64,000 bases of DNA from CAYPHA01 sp964410215. GTDB lineage: Bacteria > Calditrichota > Calditrichia > Calditrichales > CAYPHA01. Positions 34,032 through 43,591 of the stretch are shown one piece after another. The notes beneath the pieces are model-generated. The model was not told the DNA's origin. It searched no databases and worked only from the letters and a program-made list of their open reading frames with translations. Position numbers and translations under genes: made by a program. How positions within the stretch are numbered: the stretch's first letter is position 1; each line of letters opens with the position of its first letter. Location: the NCBI GenBank assembly GCA_964410215.1, contig CAYPHA010000007.1, positions 1 through 64,000 on the forward strand. The letters run 5' to 3'.

Positions 34032-35291
34032 ATGATCAGCACGGAAATTAAAGCGCTGTCAAGCTGTCGTAAAGAACTGAATATTGTAATGGAAAAAGAA
34101 GCGCTCGAGCCGATCCGGGAAAGAGAAAGCCGCAAGGTTCAGAAAGAAGTCCAGTTCCCGGGATTCAGAAGAGGTAAAGCCCCGCTCGATCTCGTCCGGC
34201 GTAATTATGCCCAGGCCATTGAGGCCTATACGCTGGAAGCCGCTATCGACCAGGCCCTGGTCCGGAGCACGCAGGAAAATAATATCGCTGTGGTCGGTAT
34301 GCCGGAAGCTAAAAAGGTCGACTTCAACGAAGAGGGCAACCTGGCTATTATCATTGAACTGGATACCTATCCGGAAATTGAACTCAAAAAATACAAGGAT
34401 CTTGAGTTTACAAAAGATAAATATGTTATTGCTGATTCCTTCGTGGATCAGACCATTGAACGGCTGCTACGCGAGAAAGCGACCAGGTCGGAGGTCGAAG
34501 ATCCGATTGAAGACGGGCACAACGTCATTCTTGATATGCAGGAGCTGGATCCCAGCGGCATACCAATCGTTGGCAAAAAATATGCGGATATTACGGTCCG
34601 GATCGGTGAAGGACGTTTCGACCCGGAACTGGAAAATCAGCTGGTCGGTATGAAAGTGAATGAGACCAAAACGGTTACGAAAGATTACCCGGAAGATTTT
34701 CCGCAAAAGGAATTTGCCGGCAAGAAGGAATCCTACAGCATTACGATAAAAAAGGTCGAAAAAGAAGCGTTGCCGGAACTGACCGAAGAATTCCTGCAGG
34801 AACTGAATCCGGAGTTGAAAACAGAAGAGGACCTGAAGAAATTTACCCGGGAACGGCTGGAGGCCGATTACATGCGGGAAGCCGAAAACCGGTTTGTCCA
34901 GGATCTGACGCAGAAAATGCTCGAAGAAAATGCGTTTGAAGTGCCACAGGCCCTCGTCGATAATTATCTCGATCATATTGTTGAAAACACAAAGAAGCAG
35001 AATCCAAAACTGAAAGACGAGGAAATTCGGCAGCATTACCAGTATGATGCCGAGTTTCAGATTAAATGGCATTACTTTAAGGATAAACTGGCGGAAACGG
35101 AAAAAATTGAAGTCGGGGAAGAGGATATCGACACGTTCCTCGACACCCTGCAGAATGATGAAGTCCGGAAATTGTACAAAGAGAACGAGCATTTGCTGAA
35201 TAATGCCAGGGAAGATATTTTAGATCGAAAAATAATTGATTTTTTGACAGCAAATTCCAAAGTTAAAGATAACGAAATCAAACTGGATTAG
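34032..35291 (+). CDS. tig: Trigger factor
   Basis: The 419-residue protein has an N-terminal ribosome-binding domain with the signature FPGFRRGKAPLDLVRR. A PPIase (FKBP-like) domain around residues 150-245 follows, with VILDMQELDPSGIP and VGMKVNETKTVTKDYPED. A long helical C-terminal chaperone domain ends in DNEIKLD. It meets nascent chains at the ribosome exit. A strong AGGAGG site precedes the ATG. It is followed by clpP and clpX, the common tig-clpP-clpX order. Confidence 0.95.
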   Translation: MISTEIKALSSCRKELNIVMEKEALEPIRERESRKVQKEVQFPGFRRGKAPLDLVRRNYAQAIEAYTLEAAIDQALVRSTQENNIAVVGMPEAKKVDFNEEGNLAIIIELDTYPEIELKKYKDLEFTKDKYVIADSFVDQTIERLLREKATRSEVEDPIEDGHNVILDMQELDPSGIPIVGKKYADITVRIGEGRFDPELENQLVGMKVNETKTVTKDYPEDFPQKEFAGKKESYSITIKKVEKEALPELTEEFLQELNPELKTEEDLKKFTRERLEADYMREAENRFVQDLTQKMLEENAFEVPQALVDNYLDHIVENTKKQNPKLKDEEIRQHYQYDAEFQIKWHYFKDKLAETEKIEVGEEDIDTFLDTLQNDEVRKLYKENEHLLNNAREDILDRKIIDFLTANSKVKDNEIKLD

Positions 35292-35337
35292 GAAAATTGA
35301 TTTCAATGGCTGAATTATAAATAAGGAAGGTAGATAT

Positions 35338-35946
35338 ATGGCGCTTATTCCAATGGTGATCGAGCAAACAGGGCGTGGTGAACGTGCCTATGATATATAT
35401 TCGCGCCTGCTCAAGGAACGGATTATTTTCCTCGGAACACCGATCGATGACAATATTGCCAGTCTGATCATTTCCCAGATGTTGTTTCTGGAAGCCGAAG
35501 ATCCGGATAAGGATATTTTTCTGTATATAAATTCTCCCGGTGGTATTGTTTCGGCCGGTCTGGGCATATATGACACGATTCAATATATTAAACCGGATGT
35601 CGTAACGACCTGTATGGGCCAGGCAGCCAGTATGGGTGCCCTGTTGCTTGCATCAGGTACCAAAGGTAAACGTTATGCCCTGCCCCATGCCCGTATCATG
35701 ATCCATCAGCCCCTGGGTGGGGCGGAAGGCCAGGCTTCGGATATTCAGATTGCCGCAAATGAAATTTTGCGGGTCCGGGAAGTACTTAATGATATTTTAG
35801 CTAAGTCGACGGGTAAATCGACCGATCAGATTCAAAAGGATACGGATCGCAATTATTTCATGTCTACTAAAGAAGCCCTGGATTATGGTATTATCGATAA
35901 AATACTGGAACCGCGAACCGGGGCAGACGAAAAAGGAAAGAAGTAA
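35338..35946 (+). CDS. clpP: ATP-dependent Clp protease proteolytic subunit
   Basis: The 202-residue protein has the serine protease motifs: the Ser in GQAASMGALLLASG, the His in ARIMIHQPLGG and an Asp in the segment QKDTDRNYFMST. The N-terminus MALIPMVIEQTGRGERAYDI is canonical. It assembles into a tetradecameric barrel that works with ClpX. The clpX ATG follows its stop codon with no gap. No second clpP is in the window. Confidence 0.97.
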   Translation: MALIPMVIEQTGRGERAYDIYSRLLKERIIFLGTPIDDNIASLIISQMLFLEAEDPDKDIFLYINSPGGIVSAGLGIYDTIQYIKPDVVTTCMGQAASMGALLLASGTKGKRYALPHARIMIHQPLGGAEGQASDIQIAANEILRVREVLNDILAKSTGKSTDQIQKDTDRNYFMSTKEALDYGIIDKILEPRTGADEKGKK

Positions 35947-37194
35947 ATGAGCAGAAGAAATTTTCGCAGCACTGCCTACCGGTGTTCGTTCTGCGGCCGT
36001 TCCGCAGATGAAGTGGAAAGCCTGATTTCAGGCCCGGATGTACATATCTGTAATGACTGTGTCTCCAGTGCCTCTGAAATCATTACCCGGCATAAAAAAC
36101 AGGTTCATCTGTCGGAAGAACGACACATTGTACCGCCCACTGATATCAAGGCAGAACTTGATAAATACGTGATCGGGCAGGAAAAGGCCAAACGGTATCT
36201 GTCGGTGGCTGTTTATAATCACTACAAACGCATCAACGCGGTGCAATCCGTCGATGAGGTGGAAATTGAAAAAAGTAATATCCTGCTCATCGGACCTACG
36301 GGAACGGGTAAGACGCTCATGGCCCAGACCCTGGCGCGCATCCTCAAAGTCCCTTTCTCTATAGCTGATGCCACCGTGCTCACCGAAGCCGGTTATGTCG
36401 GGGAAGACGTGGAAAACATCCTCGTCCGCCTCTACCAGGCCGCGAATTTCAATCTGGAACAGACCCAGCGCGGTATTATTTATATCGATGAAATCGATAA
36501 AATTGCCCGTAAAGACGGTAATCCTTCTATTACGCGGGATGTTTCCGGTGAGGGCGTTCAGCAGGCCGTTCTGAAAATGCTCGAAGGTACCGTATCCAGT
36601 ATTCCACCCAAAGGCGGACGAAAACATCCGGAACAGAATCTGATTAACATCAATACGAAAAATGTACTGTTCATCTGCGGCGGCGCGTTTGAAGGGCTTG
36701 AAGAAATCATCAGGAAACGCGTCGGGCAGAAGAATATCGGGTTTGAAAAACATATCACAGGTATTTCCAGTCTCTCTAAATCCGATTTGTACGCCCAGGT
36801 CGAGGCTGAAGATCTGCTGCAGTACGGGTTGATCCCTGAACTGATAGGTCGTTTGCCGGTTCTCGGTACCCTGAGCGAGCTGGATGAGGAAGCGCTGCTG
36901 ACCATTCTGACCGAGCCAAAAAACGCGATGGTGAAACAGTACGAACGCCTTTTCGAAATGGAAGGGGTGGAGCTGAAATTTACGGATAAGGCCCTGAAGA
37001 TGATCGTCCAGAAGGCGATGAAACGAAGAACGGGTGCACGGTCACTGCGGGCAATCATGGAAGAGACCATGCTGGATATCATGTTCACCGTTCCGACAAT
37101 GCCTAATCTCACTTCCATAACCATCACACCGGAAGTGGTTCTTGGAAAAAATGAACCCAAGTATGAATTTTCCTCATCAAAACGAAGCGCCTGA
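35947..37194 (+). CDS. clpX: ATP-dependent Clp protease ATPase subunit ClpX
   Basis: The 415-residue AAA+ unfoldase has an N-terminal zinc-binding domain (YRCSFCGRS and HICNDCV), Walker A IGPTGTGKT, the pore loop GYVGEDVENIL, Walker B IIYIDEIDKIA and the ClpP-docking IGF loop in QKNIGFEKHI. It delivers tagged or specific substrates to ClpP. It is translated directly after clpP, with the ribosome site inside the clpP end. An intrinsic terminator lies 20 bp after its stop. Confidence 0.97.
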   Translation: MSRRNFRSTAYRCSFCGRSADEVESLISGPDVHICNDCVSSASEIITRHKKQVHLSEERHIVPPTDIKAELDKYVIGQEKAKRYLSVAVYNHYKRINAVQSVDEVEIEKSNILLIGPTGTGKTLMAQTLARILKVPFSIADATVLTEAGYVGEDVENILVRLYQAANFNLEQTQRGIIYIDEIDKIARKDGNPSITRDVSGEGVQQAVLKMLEGTVSSIPPKGGRKHPEQNLININTKNVLFICGGAFEGLEEIIRKRVGQKNIGFEKHITGISSLSKSDLYAQVEAEDLLQYGLIPELIGRLPVLGTLSELDEEALLTILTEPKNAMVKQYERLFEMEGVELKFTDKALKMIVQKAMKRRTGARSLRAIMEETMLDIMFTVPTMPNLTSITITPEVVLGKNEPKYEFSSSKRSA

Positions 37195-37211
37195 TAGAAC
37201 TGAAGATCTGT

Positions 37212-37239
37212 ACAGCGGGGCCCATCCCCGCTTTTTTTA
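37212..37239 (+). terminator. Intrinsic terminator between clpX and lon
   Basis: AGCGGGG (37214-37220) pairs with CCCCGCT (37226-37232) around CCCAT and runs into seven T residues. It ends about 16 bp before the lon start codon, so lon needs readthrough or initiation within or after clpX. Confidence 0.8.
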
Positions 37240-37254
37240 TGCCTGAGGAACCCA

Positions 37255-39591
37255 ATGCAAGAACTTGATTTACTCGAAAAAACAAAATATACCGTGCTGC
37301 CCCTGAAGGACCTGGTGATCTTTCCGCATATGGTCGTCCCGCTGATCGTAGGACGCCAGCCATCGATCGAAGCCGTTGAACTGGCCATGGTGGATGATAA
37401 AATACTGTTCCTGGTGGCCCAGAAAGACTCTCTGCGGGAAGATATCAGTCCGCGCGACCTCTACCGTGTCGGTGTCGTCGGCCGGATCCTGCAACTTGTT
37501 AAATTGCCAAACGGCCTTGAAAAAATACTCGTGGAGGGATTGATCAGGGGTAAAGTCAGACGCTATACGAAAAGCAGCGGAATGATTGAAGCACGTATCG
37601 AATTCCCGGTTGAAGAAATTGAGTTGACCGATAAACTGGAAGCCAAAAAACGTCAGCTGGTCACCCTTTTTAAGAAATATATAAAAATGAATGAGGAAAT
37701 CCCGGAGGAGATCCTTTTCTCGTTCAACCAGCTGGAGGACCTGGAAAAACTGTCCGATTTTGTGGCTACCTACCTCGATGTGAAGATTGACAATAAACAG
37801 AAGTTTCTGGAAAAATGGAAAGTGGAAGAGCGGGTGGATTACCTGCTGAGCGTGTTACGCAAGGAAAATCACGTTCTTACCATCAAATCCGACCTGGATG
37901 TAAAGGTGCGGGACCAGATGCTCAAGTCGCAGCGTCATTTTTATCTTCAGGAGCAGCTGCGTGTGATCCGTGAGGAACTCGGCGAGGAAGATGAGTTGTC
38001 CGGTGAGATGACCATGATCAGGGAGCGGATAATGGATGCCGGGATGCCGGAAGACGTTACCGAAAAAGCCCTCGAAGAATTGCAGCGCCTGGCCAAGATC
38101 CCGCCGCTGTCGCCCGAATTTAATGTGATTCGCACCTATCTGGACTGGCTGGTGGCGGTGCCCTGGAGCAAGGCTACGACGGACGAGCTGATTATAAAAA
38201 AGGTACACAAAATCCTGGATGAAGATCATTACGGCCTGAACAAGCCGAAGAAACGCATACTGGAGTTTATTGCCGTTCTTAAACGGGTTGAAACCATGCA
38301 GGGGGCCATTCTCTGCATCGTCGGACCTCCCGGGGTGGGTAAAACGTCGCTGGGCCGGTCCATTGCCCGGGCAATGAGCCGCAAATTTGTACGCATCTCA
38401 CTCGGCGGTATCCATGATGAAGCCGAAATACGGGGACACCGCCGGACGTATATCGGTGCACTGCCCGGTAAGATCATTCAGGGAATGAAAAAAGCCGGTA
38501 CGCGTAACCCGGTGTTCCTGCTGGACGAGATCGACAAAGTCGGATCCGACTATCGCGGTGATCCGTCGTCCGCCCTTCTGGAAGTCCTCGATCCCGAGCA
38601 GAATAAAAGTTTCATGGATCACTACCTTGAAGTGGAATATGACCTTTCCCATGTCATGTTCATTGTCACAGCCAATAATCCTGACGATATCCCCGAGCCG
38701 CTGCGTGACCGTATGGAACTGATCGAAATACCGGGATATCACGACTATGAAAAACTGCAGATTGCCAAACGGCACCTCATTCCGAAGCAGCTGGAACGGA
38801 ACGGATTGGTAGAAGAAGAGCTGATATTCCGGGATGATGCGCTTACGGACATGATTATGAATTATACCCTGGAAGCCGGTGTGCGTAACCTGGAACGGGA
38901 AATCAGCCGCGTTTGCCGGCGTTCGGTCGTACAGTTGACGCAGAACCGGAAAAATAAATCCATTGAAGTAAAAAAGCAGAACCTGAAAAAGATCCTGGGT
39001 GAGCCGAAATACCTCATCAATCCGCTGAAGAGTGAAAAAGAGATCGGTGTGGCTACCGGACTGGCCTGGACGCCCTACGGAGGCGATATTCTGCGCATCG
39101 AAATCAACCTGATGCCGGGGAAGGATAAGGTGACCATGACCGGTAAGCTTGGTGACGTCATGCAGGAATCGGTTTCCATTGCCCTCAGTTTTCTGCGCTC
39201 TCGCAGTGCGAAATACAAGATCAACCAGGATTTTATCAATAAATATGACATCCATGTCCATCTTCCCGAGGGGGCGGTTCCCAAAGACGGCCCATCGGCT
39301 GGCATTACGCTGACAACCGCTCTGCTTTCCGCGCTGAGAAAGGAGCCCTTTCCGCCTGATCTGGCCATGACCGGTGAGATCACCCTGCGTGGTAAAATTC
39401 TGGAAATCGGCGGGTTGAACGAAAAACTTCTGGCGGCCAAACGGATGGGCATCCGGAGTGTCATCCTGCCCGAGGAAAACAGACGTGATATTAATGAAAT
39501 CGACAAAGAAGTCAGCGAGGGCCTCGAGCTGATTTTTGTAAAAAATTATGACGAGGTATATAAGCTGCTTTTCGGGAAAAAGGCTAAATAA
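37255..39591 (+). CDS. lon: ATP-dependent protease LonA
   Basis: The 778-residue protein has an N-terminal substrate-recognition domain (KYTVLPLKDLVIFPHMVVPL), a coiled linker, an AAA+ domain with Walker A IVGPPGVGKTSLG and Walker B VFLLDEIDKVG, and a protease domain. The catalytic Ser is in PKDGPSAGITLTTAL and the Lys in EKLLAAKRMGI. It degrades misfolded and regulatory proteins. GAGGA lies five bases before the ATG. The clpX terminator directly upstream suggests separate control from clpPX. Confidence 0.96.
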   Translation: MQELDLLEKTKYTVLPLKDLVIFPHMVVPLIVGRQPSIEAVELAMVDDKILFLVAQKDSLREDISPRDLYRVGVVGRILQLVKLPNGLEKILVEGLIRGKVRRYTKSSGMIEARIEFPVEEIELTDKLEAKKRQLVTLFKKYIKMNEEIPEEILFSFNQLEDLEKLSDFVATYLDVKIDNKQKFLEKWKVEERVDYLLSVLRKENHVLTIKSDLDVKVRDQMLKSQRHFYLQEQLRVIREELGEEDELSGEMTMIRERIMDAGMPEDVTEKALEELQRLAKIPPLSPEFNVIRTYLDWLVAVPWSKATTDELIIKKVHKILDEDHYGLNKPKKRILEFIAVLKRVETMQGAILCIVGPPGVGKTSLGRSIARAMSRKFVRISLGGIHDEAEIRGHRRTYIGALPGKIIQGMKKAGTRNPVFLLDEIDKVGSDYRGDPSSALLEVLDPEQNKSFMDHYLEVEYDLSHVMFIVTANNPDDIPEPLRDRMELIEIPGYHDYEKLQIAKRHLIPKQLERNGLVEEELIFRDDALTDMIMNYTLEAGVRNLEREISRVCRRSVVQLTQNRKNKSIEVKKQNLKKILGEPKYLINPLKSEKEIGVATGLAWTPYGGDILRIEINLMPGKDKVTMTGKLGDVMQESVSIALSFLRSRSAKYKINQDFINKYDIHVHLPEGAVPKDGPSAGITLTTALLSALRKEPFPPDLAMTGEITLRGKILEIGGLNEKLLAAKRMGIRSVILPEENRRDINEIDKEVSEGLELIFVKNYDEVYKLLFGKKAK

Positions 39592-39593
39592 GA

Positions 39594-39628
39594 AAAGCCC
39601 GGGCGTGCTGCACGACCGGGCTTTAAAA
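39594..39628. terminator. Bidirectional terminator between lon and rpsT
   Basis: AAAGCCCGG (39594-39602) pairs with CCGGGCTTT (39616-39624). The A-rich left flank and T-containing right flank let it serve the convergent lon and rpsT genes. Confidence 0.75.
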
Positions 39629-39646
39629 TGTAAAAGCGTGTGCGGT

Positions 39647-39901
39647 TCAGGCCAGACGGTTGTAGTACCGCATCAGCCTGGATTTCTGGTTGGAAGCGTT
39701 GTTTTTATGAAAAATATTTTTCGCTGCCATTTTATCAATCAGCGAAATCGCTCTGTTCAGCGGCTCGGTTGCACCTTTCTGGTCGGTGGCTTCATGTAAT
39801 GATTTAACAGCCAGACGCAGGCGTTTTTTATAACCGCGGTTAAACAGCTTGGCCGATTCGGATGTTCTGATGCGTTTAATTGCAGACTTATGATGCGCCA
39901 T
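39647..39901 (-). CDS. rpsT: 30S ribosomal protein S20
   Basis: The 84-residue basic helical protein starts MAHHKSAIKRIRTSESAKLF and ends with SNQKSRLMRYYNRLA, the usual S20 layout. It binds 16S rRNA early in 30S assembly. It stands alone on the minus strand with a GGAGTAGGA ribosome site, its own strong promoter at 39946-39974, and a terminator shared with lon. Confidence 0.96.
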   Translation of the reverse strand: MAHHKSAIKRIRTSESAKLFNRGYKKRLRLAVKSLHEATDQKGATEPLNRAISLIDKMAAKNIFHKNNASNQKSRLMRYYNRLA

Positions 39902-39945
39902 TTCGGTATCCTACTCCTCAATTTTTTTGAATCATAAAGTCTTTA

Positions 39946-39974
39946 AATATAAATATTTTTTTTTGCCTTGTCAA
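39946..39974 (-). promoter_or_regulatory. Strong sigma70-type promoter of rpsT
   Basis: On the minus strand a perfect TTGACA (39969-39974) is followed after 17 bp by TATATT (39946-39951), a five-of-six -10. Transcription would start near 39939, about 38 bases before the rpsT ATG. Confidence 0.65.
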
Positions 39975-39990
39975 ACGATAAGTATATATT

Positions 39991-41163
39991 TTAAAAAATA
40001 CCGGTTTCTTCAGTCAGAGTATTTGTTATTAGCTTTACAGTAACGCCGTATCTCTTTGAAAAAGCCGAATTTTTAAGGGTTTTTCTTTTTTTCCAGCTTA
40101 TTTCATAGGCGGATATCAGGTCATCCTGTTTTATAATCAGGTCCACTTCACTATCGGACCGCGATCTCCAGAAATAGAGATTTTGCCTGAAGCTGTTCAG
40201 TGCATTTCGTTTTGCGATTTCAGCGATCACCCAGTTTTCAAATAGAGGTCCAATATCGGTACGCATTTCAGTGAAATTAAAATCATTGAGCAGGGCATTT
40301 CTTATACCCGTATCCCAGAAATAAATTTTCTGATTTTTCGTGATTTCTTTTCTCGGGTTTGTGCTGAAGGCCGGAAGCCGGAACAGAACAAAAGACTGTT
40401 CCAGCAGATGGATATACTTATCGACGGTGACGCGCGATACATTGAGCGAGGTGGCCAGTTCGTTTACGGATACTTCTGACCCGATCTGAAGTGCCAACAG
40501 CATCAGCAGTTTTTTAATCACGTCCGGCGTTTTTATCAGTCCGAGCTGCAGAATGTCTTTAAAGAGATAATCATTCATTAAATTGATCAGCAGGGTATCT
40601 TTTTGAGCAGAAGTCACGACCTCGGGATAACTTCCGTAAATGAGGGATTGCAGTAATAATGCCCTGATTTGCTGAGAGAAGTGTTCTCGCAGGAATGTTG
40701 AGCCGTGATTCTGCGGAAACCATTCTCGGGAATGTAATATTTCCCTGAATAGCAGCGGTGTAAGGGTAATTTTGATATTTCTTCCTGTCAGGCTTTCGAC
40801 CATGGTGTTGCGGATATGGAGGCTTGAAGAGCCTGTCAGTATAAGCTTAAAATTCACTTGGGCATCATACCAGCCTTTTACGATCCGTGTTGCTTCCGGC
40901 ATCCGTTGTACTTCATCGACGATGAGAATATCCATTCCGCCAAAATACTGTTTTAACTCCGAAGGAGGAAGTTGCGATGCCGCAAGGAACCGCTGCTTGT
41001 CTATTTCAATATCAAAGTTTAAAAAAACGCAGCGTCGCGGATCGAGTGTCTGCTTTAACAATGTTGTTTTGCCAACCTGCCGGCCCCCCAGCAGGAGTGT
41101 AATTTTTCCGGCCGCGAGAATATCTTGCAGTTTTTTTGATGCTGTTCGTGTGATGTAAACCAA
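39991..41163 (-). CDS. AAA-type ATPase with DUF4143 domain
   Basis: The 390-residue protein has Walker A GGRQVGKT (26-33), Walker B ILIVDEVQRMPE (79-90) and a sensor-like LILTGSSSLHIRN. A DUF4143 C-terminal region carries winged-helix-like SVNELATSLNVSRVTVDKYI and a nuclease-like segment FWRSRSDSEVDLIIKQDDLI. The family is widespread and patchily distributed. Its function is unproven and sometimes linked to mobile or defence genes. The gene and its upstream region are more AT-rich than the neighbours, and it stands alone between rpsT and the tRNA cluster, so transfer is likely. A perfect palindrome lies upstream. Confidence 0.85.
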   Translation of the reverse strand: MVYITRTASKKLQDILAAGKITLLLGGRQVGKTTLLKQTLDPRRCVFLNFDIEIDKQRFLAASQLPPSELKQYFGGMDILIVDEVQRMPEATRIVKGWYDAQVNFKLILTGSSSLHIRNTMVESLTGRNIKITLTPLLFREILHSREWFPQNHGSTFLREHFSQQIRALLLQSLIYGSYPEVVTSAQKDTLLINLMNDYLFKDILQLGLIKTPDVIKKLLMLLALQIGSEVSVNELATSLNVSRVTVDKYIHLLEQSFVLFRLPAFSTNPRKEITKNQKIYFWDTGIRNALLNDFNFTEMRTDIGPLFENWVIAEIAKRNALNSFRQNLYFWRSRSDSEVDLIIKQDDLISAYEISWKKRKTLKNSAFSKRYGVTVKLITNTLTEETGIF

Positions 41164-41203
41164 AAAATAATCTTTCTAAAAATGATAGTATGCAAAATCA
41201 ACT

Positions 41204-41235
41204 ATTATATTGTATAGTATGATATACAATATAAT
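41204..41235. promoter_or_regulatory. Perfect 13-bp inverted repeat, operator-like
   Basis: ATTATATTGTATA (41204-41216) and TATACAATATAAT (41223-41235) are exact reverse complements around GTATGA. It sits 40-70 bp upstream of the DUF4143 ATPase start, overlapping where its promoter should be. A dimeric repressor site is the simplest reading. Confidence 0.5.
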
Positions 41236-41456
41236 ATTATAAATTTTAAAGTCAAGTATAAACTGCAGGGTCCGTAAGGTAATTTTGAGTGCAGCACTGA
41301 TGCAACACAGGTTGCAGGAAAACAACAACAGTATAAGAATGTTCGCTCTAATCATAATCGACGGCTTTGTTATGTCGCTGCGGTACGGAAGGGAATATTC
41401 AAGGGATTGTGCTCACGTATTCCTGTCATTTAATGTAACCGCGACTAAATTTTTTA

Positions 41457-41484
41457 TTGACTTTTAAAATTTAATTATTAAATT
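41457..41484 (+). promoter_or_regulatory. Candidate promoter of the tRNA-tuf operon
   Basis: TTGACT (41457-41462) and TAAATT (41479-41484) are spaced by 16 bp, with an AT-rich surround, about 23 bp before the first tRNA. Confidence 0.45.
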
Positions 41485-41506
41485 AAAAGACTTTTTGCGA
41501 TTAAGT

Positions 41507-41579
41507 GCTGGCGTAGCTCAATTGGTAGAGCAGCTGATTTGTAATCAGCCGGTTGGGGGTTCAAGTCCTCTCGCCAGCT
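41507..41579 (+). tRNA. tRNA-Thr (anticodon TGT)
   Basis: The 73-base cloverleaf has acceptor stem GCTGGCG/CGCCAGC, D-arm GCTC-GAGC, anticodon loop TTTGTAA with TGT, and T-arm with GGTTCAAGT. No CCA is encoded. It is first in a tRNA cluster upstream of tuf. Confidence 0.95.
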
Positions 41580-41654
41580 CTGCAGACTCTGCATGTAAAT
41601 GTGGTGTCTAGTCGTGTTGAAGGTTATGCTTGTACCGCACAAGGGTGCATCGAT

Positions 41655-41731
<77 letters not shown>

Positions 41732-41777
41732 GAGAATCTTCCGCATGAAGACATCAGTATCATGTGCCGTGTCTGAG

Positions 41778-41850
41778 GCCCACGTAGCTCAGTCGGTAGA
41801 GCACATCCTTGGTAAGGATGAGGTCACCAGTTCAATCCTGGTCGTGGGCT
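41778..41850 (+). tRNA. tRNA-Thr (anticodon GGT)
   Basis: The 73-base cloverleaf has acceptor stem GCCCACG/CGTGGGC, anticodon stem CATCC/GGATG, loop TTGGTAA with GGT, and T-loop AGTTCAATCC. It lies 52 bp before the tuf start, as in the conserved thrT-tufB arrangement. Confidence 0.95.
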
Positions 41851-41902
41851 CTGCGCATTTATTAAGACCTAGGTTTTAAACACAATTTCGGAGGAGTAAC
41901 TC

Positions 41903-43093
<1,191 letters not shown>

Positions 43094-43114
43094 TGATAAT
43101 GAAGGACGATTACA

Positions 43115-43264
43115 GTGCGCGATATTATTCATTTAGAATGTACGAAGTGTAAAGAGCGGAATTACTCCACCACCAAGAATAAACGCTTACATAGCGGGCG
43201 TGTGGAATTCAAGAAGTATTGCCCGAGGTGTAATTCGCATACTACACATAAAGAAACCAAGTAA
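43115..43264 (+). CDS. rpmG: 50S ribosomal protein L33
   Basis: The 49-residue protein starts at a GTG and reads MRDIIHLECTKCKERNYSTT onward, ending THKETK. It has two Cys pairs (CTKC and CPRC), so it is the zinc-ribbon form. GAAGGA lies upstream of the start. It sits between tuf and tRNA-Trp, ahead of secE, its usual neighbourhood. Confidence 0.93.
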   Translation: MRDIIHLECTKCKERNYSTTKNKRLHSGRVEFKKYCPRCNSHTTHKETK

Positions 43265-43280
43265 CACAGTAAAAACAGTT

Positions 43281-43354
43281 AGGCCTGTAGCTCAATTGGC
43301 TAGAGCACCGGTCTCCAAAACCGGGGGTTGGGGGTTCGAGTCCCTCCAGGCCTG
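43281..43354 (+). tRNA. tRNA-Trp (anticodon CCA)
   Basis: The 74-base cloverleaf has acceptor stem AGGCCTG/CAGGCCT, anticodon stem CCGGT/ACCGG, loop CTCCAAA with CCA, and T-loop GGTTCGAGTCC. It lies between rpmG and secE, a conserved order. Confidence 0.95.
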
Positions 43355-43390
43355 CTGCTTTTTATATCAGATCAGAGGTCAGCAAATTCC

Positions 43391-43573
43391 ATGATTAAAA
43401 AACTAAGACAGTTCATCGAAGATGTTCAAAATGAAATGGCGAAAGTGACATGGCCGACCCGCAATGAGCTTATAAATTCGACGTTCATTGTTGTGATCGT
43501 CAGTATAATTTTCACGCTGTTTATCTTTTTTGCTGATTTAATCATTTCAAATGTAGTAAAGATCTTTTATTAG
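43391..43573 (+). CDS. secE: Preprotein translocase subunit SecE
   Basis: The 60-residue protein has a cytoplasmic amphipathic segment (RQFIEDVQNEMAKVTWPTRN) and a single membrane helix (FIVVIVSIIFTLFIFFADLI), the short one-helix SecE form. It clamps the SecY channel. The ATG at 43391 gives the standard start with GAGGT upstream. A longer reading would run into the tRNA-Trp. The nusG gene follows. Confidence 0.95.
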   Translation: MIKKLRQFIEDVQNEMAKVTWPTRNELINSTFIVVIVSIIFTLFIFFADLIISNVVKIFY

Positions 43574-43591
43574 TGTAAGAGGGATGTGACC

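Larger units (their letters stand above)
41164..41506. other. AT-rich intergenic region with operator-like palindrome
   Basis: This 343-bp gap contains the palindrome at 41204-41235 upstream of the ATPase gene and the candidate promoter of the tRNA-tuf operon at 41457-41484. I see no protein gene. Confidence 0.6.

Noticed and set aside
41285..41467. Short plus-strand open frame in the AT-rich gap before the tRNA cluster
   Set aside because: It has no ribosome site, no recognisable protein features and overlaps the likely promoter region.
41580..41654. Possible remnant of tRNA-Tyr between tRNA-Thr and tRNA-Gly
   Set aside because: A TGTAAA word is present, but no acceptor, D- or T-arm can be folded and the space is too short.
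43200..43394. Open frame running through rpmG and tRNA-Trp
   Set aside because: It is out of frame with rpmG and crosses the tRNA gene; both of those are clearly supported.
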